Of a stretch of DNA of 27,234 nt, positions 17,522 to 26,982 are shown in pieces. Source of the DNA: Chara braunii (Eukaryota; Streptophyta; Charophyceae; Charales; Characeae); assembly GCA_003427395.1 (NCBI GenBank), contig BFEA01000617.1, positions 279,240 to 306,473 on the forward strand. Direction: 5' to 3'. A program made the translations under genes and the position numbers. The notes below the pieces were generated by a model. That model saw nothing but the letters and a program-made list of their open reading frames with translations. It was not told where the DNA came from and made no database searches. Every line of letters begins with the position of its first letter. The first letter of the stretch is position 1.

Positions 17522-18403
17522 ACAATTAGTGGGACAAAGAGCCGACGGGCGGTCTCCTCGATTAAGGTTTTAGGGTGAATTTGTGATGTGAGAGGACGTC
17601 AAGAAGATCCAGCAAAGCTGAATAAGCTCTTGAACTGGTCGTCGCCGCTGCATAGCGCGACTGAGGTTCGTCAGTTCTTGGGAGTTGTAGGTTACTGACG
17701 AATCTTTATACAAGGGTACGCGGAGAAGGCGGAACCACTGAGACTTCTTCTTTGCAGGACCGAACGGTTTTACCGGGATTCCTCGCAGGAAGCTGTCATG
17801 CTTGCCCCAAAGGACGAATTCAAGGAGGGAGGTCGTATCCTAGGAGTACAGTTCTTAGAAGATGAGACGAAGATACCCTTTATAGTGTCCACGGATGCTA
17901 GGCCGTGTTCTGTCGGAGGACTGCTTTCCCAGAAGGATGCTGACGGGAAGGAGAGGTCGTTGAGATTCGAGAGTCGGGCACTTAATGTCGTAAAACGCAA
18001 TTATAGTCAATTTAAGAAGGAGGTGTTAGTAGTTTTGTTGTGCTTAGACGCATTCAGACATTACATACATGGAAGGCGGTTTATTTTACGAGTAGATCCC
18101 ACACTTGTTGCTTCTGTTTTACAAAAGGATTTTAGTATGATAGACCCCACTATTGCGCGATGGTTGATAAGGATCCGGCTCTATGACTATGCAGTCGAGA
18201 GGATCTCGGACACTAAAAATGCAGTCGCTGACGGGCTTTCACGAATTTCGATTGACGATGATCGACAAATAGTTGCAGCAACACTAACCATGACCGAGCC
18301 TAGACGCGCGGATCGATTTCTAGTCAACCTTTATGAAGGCAAGTACCTGACAATCGGAATCTATTCCGTAGACCCACGAGATCAGGAATGCCTCTACGAG
18401 TAG
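17522..18403 (+). pseudogene. pol: RT thumb/connection and RNase H domain
   Basis: It continues the same frame as the RT end. Thumb landmarks are KLNKLLNWSSPLHSATEVRQ and FLGVVGY-stop-RIFIQGYA, with stops at 17576 and 17696 (TGA), probably both former Trp or aromatic codons. RNase H begins with IPFIVSTDARPCSVGGLLSQ (first Asp codon 17894-17896), then ESRALNVVKRNYSQFKKEVL with the Glu, FILRVDPTLVA with the next Asp, and NAVADGLSRI, the conserved end motif with the last Asp. It is open from 17699 to TAG 18401. It removes the RNA strand during reverse transcription. All four expected acidic positions are visible. Confidence 0.88.
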
Positions 18404-19471
18404 TCTGTGATCCTGAAGAAAGACAGACCATAGTAGCGGAACTCCATGGCGGTGTAGTTGGTGGGAATAGAGGAGTTAAAGGGACGTATGAGAAGGTGCG
18501 CAGATTATACTGGTGGGAAGGTCAGTACAAAGACGTTTAGAAGTATTGTGACCTGTGAGGAGTGTCAGAAGAGAGCTCTTGTGAGATACAAGGAGCCTCT
18601 TCGTCCTTCCTACCCTACTAGACCAGGCGAGAAGGTACATATTGATGTAATGAAGATGTCGAAAGGTACATGAACTATGTAGTGAATATAAGAGCTGATT
18701 TCATTGGGTTTGTAGACCGTAAACCCATCAGAACGAAGTCGGCTAAAGACGTCAAGAACTTTGTTCTGGAATACCTATCTAGGTACGGGTGCATTAGTAG
18801 GATTGTGATGGATAGAGGAGCAGAGTCCCTAGCGGATGAGGTCCAAAACGTACTCAAGAAAGAAGGGGTCGGATTTACCAGTAGAGCGAGATCACCAGTC
18901 TTTGATAGCATCGCTGTCCAAGTGGTGCAGAGGCAAAGATAGCGATTGGCCACAATATTTTCGATACGCGATATGGGCAGACAATGTCACATTCTGTGCT
19001 AGTACATGTTACCCACCTTACACTCTGTGGTTTGGAAGACGCTACCCTCTACCTATAGAGTTCCATGTCGACAGTTGGACTACCGCTAACTGGGTGAACA
19101 ACATGTCCCGGGAAGAGCTTCTGGCAACTCGCACAAGGCAGATAGCATACGGATTGGAAGGCAACCTCATGACGGCGGCAGATCGACCAGCTCTGGAGAG
19201 AGAAAAAGGGAAAGAAAGATGGGATAAGAATGTCAAAATTAGAAAAGAGAGGATAAGTGTAGGTGATATGGTACTTCTCTACGACACAACTTTAGAGAGG
19301 ACGTGGTCAGGGAAGTTGGCGAATAGAAGCCAAAACAACTGCGACATAACAGAGGCAAGAAACATCCTCTTAGTCCAAGAATCGTTGGGAAACCAAAACA
19401 CAGAACTGACAAGCGCATACACAAAAAGACACGCGCGAGTAACCACCCTAAATCTTGTACGTTTTCTCTAA
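18391..19471 (+). pseudogene. pol: Integrase, truncated catalytic core
   Basis: It begins in the frame VVCDPEERQTIVAELHGG, where the zinc domain has His, then Asn instead of the second His (GGN-RGVKGT), then YWWEGQY; a shift near 18535 leads to VTCEECQKRAL with both Cys. The core shows VHIDVMK (first Asp), a stop at 18671, YVVNIRADFIGFVDRKP and RIVMDRGAESL (second Asp, 18811-18813). After a shift near 18870 comes LPVERDHQSLIASLSKW with the Glu at 18884-18886. Asp to Glu is about 23 residues instead of the usual 35, so about a dozen codons are missing. The C-terminal part has ISVGDMVLLYD and SGKLANR and ends at TAA 19469. No chromodomain is seen. Confidence 0.88.
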
Positions 19472-19497
19472 CCAAAATAGCACGGGCTCGACGGGGG

Positions 19498-19510
19498 CGT
19501 GGAGAAGAGG
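19498..19510 (+). promoter_or_regulatory. Candidate polypurine tract before the 3' LTR
   Basis: GTGGAGAAGAGG lies 11 bases upstream of the putative LTR start (TGTCGGG, 19522). A tract normally touches the LTR, so either the tract has decayed or the boundary is slightly different. Weak call. Confidence 0.3.
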
Positions 19511-19935
19511 TCCGGGCTTACTGTCGGGCGGCCGCAGACCAGTCGGTCACCTGAGATATAGACGATTGGGCCTTGGGTTGAATACCTAGGGGAGAATCAA
19601 CCGACACTTTCATCAGAGCTGTCGAAAAAAATTAGGGGTCGAAAAATTGACCCTAAAATCCCCCCCACCGACCATGAGAACTGACCCTTGAAATTAGCAT
19701 GATGAACACTCGCCTACCGCACCGAACACCTACTGTTTCCTTTTGTTCCGAGGCTGTTCCCGAAGCGGCTGACTGCAGAGCGAGGGTATGGTGCTAGCTT
19801 TTGGCGCGCCATTTGACACTGAATAATTAACGAGGAATTGAACCTCAATTTTTTTTAATTCTAATTAAAAAAAAATAAAAATAAGAATTAAAAATAAGAA
19901 AATGGAAAAAAATAACTGAATATTTGCAATTTTAA

Positions 19936-20210
19936 CTAGGCTACCAGAGTGGCCCGGGGTCACTTGCTCGGTCGGGCCAAAAACAATTAAAAAAATAAAA
20001 ATAAAAAATTATTTTTAAATTTTATTTTTTGTTTCTAAATTTGTTGCAGAATTTCGATGTGACCCCGAGGCAAAAGTTGTTCAATTTATTTTTCTGCATA
20101 ACATTGTGTTTTTTCGGATTTTTTTGATTTTTGTTTTTTTTTGCTGGGACCTTCCCTGGTCCTTGCACGGGCTGGCCACCGGGACCCGGGCGGCCCGGCT
20201 GAAAGCCTAG
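19936..20210. mobile_element. MITE-like insertion in the 3' LTR (275 bp)
   Basis: Absent from the 5' LTR at the matching place (about 1885). It starts CTAGGCTACCAG and ends CTGAAAGCCTAG; the reverse complement of the end is CTAGGCTTTCAG, so the termini are inverted repeats (14 of the first 20 positions pair, the first seven exactly). It is flanked by AATTTTAA (19928-19935) and TATTTTAA (20211-20218), an 8-bp duplication with one mismatch. GC-rich ends surround an AT-rich, non-coding core. An 8-bp duplication would fit the hAT superfamily, which is inference from length only. Confidence 0.82.
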
Positions 20211-22726
20211 TATTTTAAATTAATTAAATCTCATTGGAATTTATCCTTGATAAAATTGTCCTCTATTTTCATTAATCCAAATAACAAAATTAATAATGAG
20301 TAAAGTAATTAGAAATAATAAAAGAGAAGCAAACGAATGATTAATTATTATTTAATTATTTTTTATCAAAAATTATCCTTGATGAATTTTAACCAGAAAT
20401 TATTTATTTACTCTAGGTCTGTCAATTCGAACGATTTTTCGATAACTATAAACCCTCGTTGGATTTTTTCCGATTCATCAGGTTATTACCGTAACTATGA
20501 TTCGGATGTTGTTGAGTGAGCGAAACTGTTTTTCGGGTTACGACGACATGGTTGATATGGTGCTGACATCGGCTCGATTTTGGAACAAGCAACACTATTA
20601 TTCTTGTACGGTTACTATTTCGAAACTGGTATGGTACTGTCATTGGGACAACATCGGTACGAGCTACTTCAGTTCACTATTGAGACGACCGGAATGGCCG
20701 CTAGTTCGGATTGGCAAAGTTATTGGTTCGGCATCGACGTGGTACTGCAGCCTGGTACTAATTTTCAGGTTCGGAACAGGTACGGTATTGAGCGGTTCGA
20801 CATTGCTAACTCTTGGTGCGGTACTGTGATCCGTCTGGGGACTGCTGTGGTTCACCCATGTGTGGCTTTCACGACGTTGAGACAACAAAGTCACAACGTA
20901 TTGAAGTTTTGTTCTTTCAATTTTCTCGGCACTAATGTCACGGCGAGGATACTGGTTCGGAGTGGCGCCTTTATTGGTATGGCACTGATACAGTTCGCTG
21001 TGGAGATATTATTAATTTTTCTAGCGTGATCACTGGTGACCGCGGAGGGCTCGATGGTTTTGCGGCACTGGTCCTGTCACAACACTCAATCGTTCCAGGC
21101 CAGTAGCCTAGGACTGCACGGACCACAGGACAGGACTTGCGAGAGCCGTCGAAATGGTACCATGAGGCGCATTCTGATGTGAGCCAGGTTCGGTATAGGT
21201 ACCACGAGGCCTTCCTCGTTGTCAAAAACCCTGTGTATTGCGGAGGGCTAGGGCGAGCTTGTCAGGCCTGGGTCGCAGGCAGGGTATAGTGGAGGTCACG
21301 ACAAGTTAGATTCATTCGGACTGGGAGTGGTTACAGAAGGGTGTGCCAGGTGTACACAGCTTCTTGAGACTGCTCGGGTCACTGCCAAGAGGCACGCTTG
21401 AGTCTGCTCGAGGGGTGCCGTTCGGGGAACAACAGAGAAGGGGACTCCGGCGGAGGAAAGGGATGGGTGTGCCTGGCGTACGCCGCAGGGAGCACAACTC
21501 GATTCAGCCGAAGAAAAACGGCGCGCCAGGCGTGCGCAACGCTCTGGAGACTGTTAGAGTCCGACTCGAACACCCCTGTTTAGAGATCAGTCGGTGGGAA
21601 GGGAGGCGTGTGTGGTGTGCGCAGTGAACGGAAGCGTGATCGATCAAACGTGCACGAAGCCGCGCGTCTTCATCGTGGTTCGGGTGCTGCGAGTGAAGTG
21701 GACAGCCATTATCTCTGGGTGTAGCAATATCACGGTTGTGAGGTAAGTTATTCCATTGGCGATGGGGCAAACGATATTGCAAGTGGGATAATCAATCATC
21801 AATGTTGGCTGAGAAGACAACCGCTCCACAGATGATGAGGGTCCGAGAGAATTGTTGAGCTCCGCTGGTTCGGACGGTCCAATAAGAGAGAAGTGATGTA
21901 GGGTGGTGAGCACCTACGACTGTGAGAGAGGGAGAACCTTATGTTTTGTGGATTCCCAACTGAAGCGCGCGCGTGTTTCCGCTTGGGAGAGAGACACGGG
22001 GAGAGAGGGCTACTAAAAGGGATCCAAGAGTGCGACAGGGGGCGCTTTCATAGGGAGAGAGGAAGAGGAGCAAGGAGAGGGGGTTAGGCCGCACCCGAGT
22101 GCAGAATGAATGACGAAGAGAGAACTCCGGGAACGCGTGATTAAGAGCAGGGGGCGGGGGAGCTAATGATGATGGCCAGATGAGAGGGAGCTCGTGAAGA
22201 GGGCGTCAGGATATCGAGAGAATATTCGGCAGGACGGTCCTCTTTTTCATTCCACCAGGAATGCTCAGCAGCAATGGCCAGACATCGAGCTTAGTGGAGA
22301 TGGAGTGAAAGTGGGCCCCAATTGTACTACGATAAGAAGGAAGAGGGCTACTAAAGTTGTGGAATGTTGAGTGACCGATCCTGACAACCATAGTTTGATT
22401 GAGAGAGCGTGACTGAATACCCAGGTCTTGGAGAGAAAGTCGAGTTAGTGACACAGTTCCGATCGGCATTTGATTCATGTGTTCCAACCCAGGTATTTAT
22501 CTTTCGTACGTCCAGTCAGAGAAACTGTTCGGTTGGTAATAATCAAGAGAGCCCTGGGCTATCAAGGCAAGCGAGATCACTTGGCCTATGATGATCTGCA
22601 AATTTGACATTTCCCTGAGGAAAGAGAGAAGGTGTCATAAGAGGCTCCAATGTGCCTTTCCTGAACCTGCAGAATTTGATAACCTATTAGCGATGATCAC
22701 TCATCATACATCTCCGAATTGGCAGA

Positions 22727-23125
22727 ATGTCGACACCAGAACTGACAGTCGAGAACACAAATGCGAACAGGCACACTCGATCGTCGATCCGATACATGAA
22801 TACTACTAGGCTAAATGTTCTTGAAAACCGTACAAGTCTTTTGTATTTCAGAGAATCAGTAAAAGATTTATCAACTTATCCTTCTCCCTGTCATACCTCT
22901 AAAAAAAAAAAAAAAAAAAGTGAAAAAAGAACATTTATCGAAAATCAGGGCGGACAGCAGCAGGGGTGGACCTATACCTGTAAGAATCTGTTCGAGGAAA
23001 GAGACAAGAATGAAGTGAGAGGGACATCAAGAGCCTCTCTCCTGGTCAGATCAAACCCCTTTTTCTTGAGAACAATGAGATTCTCTGGTCTAATTGAAGT
23101 GTATGATCAGACTATTAGGAGTTAG
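22727..23125 (+). other. Reading frame inside the 3' LTR, matching the 5' LTR frame
   Basis: 132 open codons in register with codons 42-173 of the 5' LTR frame, ending at the same TAG. Shared stretches are NTTRLNVLENRT, RESVKDLSTYP, TFIENQGGQQ and NEVRGTSRASLLV. Many differences change amino acids. It is either a leftover of a coding segment in U3/R or a chance open frame. No domain is recognised. Confidence 0.25.
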
Positions 23126-23761
23126 AGCTTCCTCTTCTCGGTAACTTGGCCAAGTGTTGGTTATCCCTATATCTGTGGAGGATCACCCGAAAGCGATCTC
23201 GTATCTCCGCGGTGTTTTTAGCAATCTCACGAACTTCAAGACTTTAATCAGTAGACTACATAATTGTGTGATGGATCTGATTGTCTGATTGGTCTAAAAA
23301 CCAAAAGGGTTGAAAACATGGGTGAGTGATTATCGCTTAATTTAATCTTGTTGTCACAGTGATTGAAGCGGGAAAAACCCGGGGATATTGTACAGCTAAT
23401 CGAGACGATTGTCTGATGGAATTTCTGAGGTTAAATTTGACAGTGGAAACTAAGAACGAAAAATTTGTGCAAACGTGTCATCTCTGTCGGAATACCTCTG
23501 TCGCTTCGGCCTCAGAAATGGGGATCTTTGCGCTGGGGGTGAACTTTGAGTGAAGTTTAGGATTGTTGCAATTAACTGATTTTCATTATAATGTGATAGG
23601 CAGCATGGAGTCCTACGCTCATAATGGATGTGTGACAGTGCAGAGCAGACGCTGGTCCCCTACTGGGCGCTGAAGACCTTTGACGTGGGTGCAGCGAGTG
23701 ACAGGCGTTCTAGCCCTTGGCTCCAGCGAGCAGTGGGCGCCCCTCCCCTTGTTTCCCCACA

Positions 23762-24106
23762 CGGGATCGTGACATTCGTATGCATATGCTGACCCACTGT
23801 CTAAACGAGGGGCCAAAGCTCGTTTTTTCCTATCATTTGTTCATGAACTACCGGTGCACGTGGACGTAGGCTTTCTCAAAGTCAATAAAGATAATGACGG
23901 CGTTTTGCTTATGCCTTCGTGCCAGGCTAATTGCTTCATTCACCAAGTTGAACATGATATTTTCCTCGATATTCTCGTCTCTTATTAACCCTGTCTGTGG
24001 TGATTGTATAATATCCTCTAAAACACTTGTCATCCAGTTAGTTAAAGTCTCAAAGTCATACATTTGTCCAGGAACCACTAGTCCACAATGCTCCATATGG
24101 CTATGA
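23762..24106 (-). pseudogene. LINE-type reverse transcriptase remnant, N-terminal palm
   Basis: The minus strand from 24096 reads LTNWMTSVLEDIIQSPQTGL, RDENIEENIMFNLVNEAISL and AVIIFIDFEKAYVHVHR. This is the classic LINE RT block Q-x-G-F-I-x-x-R-x-I-x-x-N followed by the catalytic I-D-F-x-K-A-Y/F-D (the last D here is V). After stops at the next positions it continues SFGPSFRQWVSI down to the LTR boundary. Sequence order places it directly N-terminal to the remnant at 1170-1459. It is an old, non-functional LINE copy. Confidence 0.85.
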
Positions 24107-24554
24107 ATCCCCCCCGGAGGCGGCCATGAAAAAAAAAAAAAAAAAAAAAAAAATTCTAGAAAAAAAAAATGTTATGCAGAAAAATCTACTAAACAACTTT
24201 TGCCTTGTGGTCATATCCAAAAACTTTACTGAATTTAAAATATAAAAATACATTGGTTTCATAGTTTTTTTTGAAAAAAAAAACAAACAGTTTTTGCCTC
24301 AGGAGAATTAGTTTTTGTATGTTTTAAACTTCAAAGACGAACTTCAAGTCAAAAAATAAAATAAAAAATTGCACAATTTTGATCTCGAAAAGATCTACAA
24401 CACCATAGACCCATAATTTTTGTTTCTTTTTTAAGTCTAAAATAATTAATGAAAGTCGCGGCCGCACCAAACCACGGTCAGAGCCACGACGGTTGTGATC
24501 ACGGCCGCCCTCCGAGTTTGACCTCACGGCCGTGGCTGTGGGTGATACATAGCC
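24107..24554. other. A-rich tracts, decayed hairpin and GC-palindrome stretch
   Basis: An A run of about 25 (24129-24153) and further A runs are followed by AT-rich sequence, a decayed member of the hairpin family (GATCTCGAAAAGATCTACAA, from 24381) and, after a T tract, a GC-rich stretch with GCGGCCGC and CACGGCCGTGG (24459-24540). The order hairpin, T tract, GC palindromes repeats that at 232-412. No gene is seen. Confidence 0.55.
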
Positions 24555-24765
24555 ACATGGTCGTAGGCTTTCTCAAAGTCAATGAAGATATGGAAACATT
24601 TTGCTTAATATGCCTCGTGCAAGGTTAACTACCTCATTCACCAACATGATATTTTCTTGGAAGTTCCTGTTGCTCATAAACATTGTTGGCATCAAGTGAA
24701 TAATATCATCTAAAACACCTTCCATGAGATTTGCATAAATCTCAATAAACGTGCAGTTTCGTGAC
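24555..24765 (-). pseudogene. Second copy of the LINE RT N-terminal segment
   Basis: The minus strand gives NLMEGVLDDIIHLMP, SNRNFQENIMLVNEVVNLAR and a frameshifted end matching FIDFEKAY. The DNA is a direct repeat of about 23865-24060 (both contain GTAGGCTTTCTCAAAGTCAA and TGATATTTTC). This copy is more decayed, with a length change before the Asp motif. It is either a second LINE insertion or a local duplication. Confidence 0.78.
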
Positions 24766-25697
24766 GTTGGCCAATACTACCGTCTTAGAACGCCTGGTCA
24801 TTATAGTTGTATTCGATGCAACTTTCAGTCCAGGTATGACAATAATAATTACTGGGCGTTCTATTCGGGTGACGACGGACCGGATCTAGTCTATTGTGTT
24901 TCTTTGTTTGTTGTGAATATTCTCATGAATATCCACAAATGCATAACAAGAAGAGCAATGATTTAATGAAAGTCTCTCCATGTAGAGCTCTTCTAATTTT
25001 TTTTGGGGTCGGTCTGAATTGTGCTTTGCTCTATAGGTTTATATGCAGAGATGGAGCTAACCAGCATACGAGTTTTGATGTGATGGTGAGCTAGGTGAGG
25101 TAGGAGAGGATTTTCATTGATTTTCACAAGGTGAATGTCGTCAACATCAGTTTTGCTTCGACATATGTTGTTGCGGTGAAGCTGATCCCCAAGTTCCCTT
25201 ATCGTGAGATCAAGCACATTTCTTGGATCCGGTATTATATCTATGTTTGCAAACTGCATGTTGTCAGACATTTACATGGGCAGAGGACGCTATCATAAGT
25301 GCAAGACAGGTAAAGAGACAAACAACACAATTCTTTCTTATTCTAGAGGGTTTCGTATGCAACTTTTTAGTAAGATGAAGTTTATTGACCCTGTGGAAAC
25401 CAAATTTAGTTTTGTGTTTATGATGGTTTAGACGTTGTTCGATACTTGGGCCAATGGGCCCAGCGCGCATTCGAGATCATGATACTTCATGACGATTGGA
25501 TGATGAAGATGTTACATAACAATTGGGTGAGCATTCCTTACAAGCGCAAGCTCCAGTCGTTGGTGAGGTAGGTGGGACAACAAGTTTCCAATTGCCTATG
25601 TAGAGGTCATTTGACGAAGCTCTTTAGGGTGACGAGTCACAAATGACCCATGTTGTCAACCTCCTTCACAAAATGGACGAGAGAGGAATAGTTATGT
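24766..25697. other. Unresolved stretch with short frames on both strands
   Basis: No frame here is convincing. A minus frame at 24993-25271 reads plausibly (DIIPDPRNVLDLTIRELGDQ, TDVDDIHLVKINENPLLPHL), and a second minus frame overlaps it at 25264-25470, which could mean decayed minus-strand coding sequence with a frameshift. A plus frame at 24751-24966 has CIRCNF and GDDGPDLVYC but no family resemblance. It could be more LINE or host-gene debris. Confidence 0.3.
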
Positions 25698-26060
25698 TTG
25701 TTCACTAGGATACAGACGTTGGTTGGCGAGGGTAACCATTCCGAACTCACGAACGAGTGCACGAACCTGACGATCCTCAAGAAGTTGACATATGAAGCAA
25801 CATCCACATATCGAAGCTGGCACATGAAGCAGTACACCTACTCCTCTTGGACGAGGATGATGAAGAAAAAAAGTTCGATAAACCCACATTATGATTTTCA
25901 CTGTCGGGACAGGGAGGCAAGAGATATGATGGAGGCAGCAAAGTGTCCTGGACCTAGGGAGACTAAGGGATGTGTGCTGTGGTGGGTGGACGACAGGTCC
26001 TCTGTTATGAAGTTGCAGCAGATTATTGTTCACTTGATGCACGCAAGGGTCTGTTGCTAG
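25698..26060 (+). other. Uncharacterised reading frame, 120 codons
   Basis: Open to TAG 26058, but a 144-codon frame is open on the other strand over the same bases, so either or neither may be real. The + product has a Trp- and Met-rich middle (YRSWHMKQYTYSSWTRMMKK) and CVLWWVDDRSS. The minus product has a hydrophobic stretch and DRQVRALVREFGMV. No domain is recognised and no splice structure is evident. Confidence 0.2.
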
Positions 26061-26808
26061 TGCCTCTCCAACAGATAGGAACTGGGTTTCCCATAAATGC
26101 ATTTTCATGAAGGGATAAAACGACAAAATGGGCTTGGTTTCACCAAGCTAATACAGTCAAGGGGTGAAAAGGAAGAAAATCAAAACAATGAGAAGGACAA
26201 AATTGCAAGATGACTTAAGACAGTGAAGAGGTCGAAATCAACTGAGAAAGTAAATGGGGTCGGCATGAGGAGCCTTGAAGGGCACAAAACAAAAATGGGG
26301 CAACCTTTTCGATTTCGGAAACGGGGCGGGGAATTTCGTGGCTATCAACTTGGCTCGGTTACTCTGACGATTTCGTCGATTTGTCATTGGATATCCGAGG
26401 GGGTGGTGGAACCACAACATGAAAGCACTCCGACAGTGCGTGCGCAATACGGTTGTTCTTCAGAAAGTGCACGACAACCTAATTATAACCCAATACAAAT
26501 AATCACAAGAAATAAGAATTCTCTATTTTGCACCAATGACCATAAAAATGAGGGGTTAACGTTTCATAGGCTGCCAATCATGGAAGGACTATGAGATTAG
26601 AATAAGAAAGAATGATTTGGGGGAAATTGAAGCAACCAATCAACAGGAAACCATCATCGCCAAAATGGAAGGCCTTAAGAAGGTTGTAGAAGTAAACTCG
26701 ATCAGTGCATAATAACACACTCTTCACATCCGCATCAGTGTCGCAATAGCGACTTTGTTTGCGTCAGAGAGCTCAGGAAGGCTGCTATAGTGGAAGGTGA
26801 TGGACCTT
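26061..26808. other. Unassigned stretch, short frames only
   Basis: A plus frame at 26223-26594 (123 codons, basic start, GQPFRFRKRGGEFRGYQL) faces a shorter minus frame. Neither resembles a known protein. The minus strand near 26750-26820 gives YSSLPELSDANKVAIATL, protein-like but short. No RNA gene or strong repeat is visible. Confidence 0.25.
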
Positions 26809-26943
26809 ATGAAACACCCGCGGACGCATCCGCGGGTCCGACCTCGGATAACGGACGCAGATGGGAAAGCGTCCACGGCTGACCTGGTCCGCGCCGCAGA
26901 CCCGATTTTACCAGAATTTTCCTGAATTAAATAATAGGTTAAA

Positions 26944-26982
<39 letters not shown>

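Larger units (their letters stand above)
19522..23761 (+). repeat. 3' long terminal repeat (~4.24 kb)
   Basis: Homologous to 1460-5436, beginning TGTCGGG and ending CCCCACA. Removing the 275-bp insertion at 19936-20210 and its duplicated target brings its length to about 3.96 kb, close to the 5' copy. Other indels include about 19 extra bases near 22640 and differing A runs near 22900 (the 5' copy has TATAAAAA there). The same GGTAC-rich block, GTGCCAGGCGTACAC-like sub-repeats (about 21339, 21467, 21521) and purine-rich block are present. Divergence is roughly one base in ten in aligned blocks, which indicates an old insertion. Confidence 0.92.

Noticed and set aside
1455-23766. Exact 5-bp target-site duplication at the LTR ends
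   Set aside because: TCCAA before the 5' LTR and CGGGA after the 3' LTR do not match; only a displaced GGATC is shared, which is not proof.
24129-24153. Poly-A tail of a LINE or processed transcript
   Set aside because: The nearby LINE remnants are on the minus strand, so their tail would be poly-T on the + strand at lower coordinates; this A run is more likely simple sequence.
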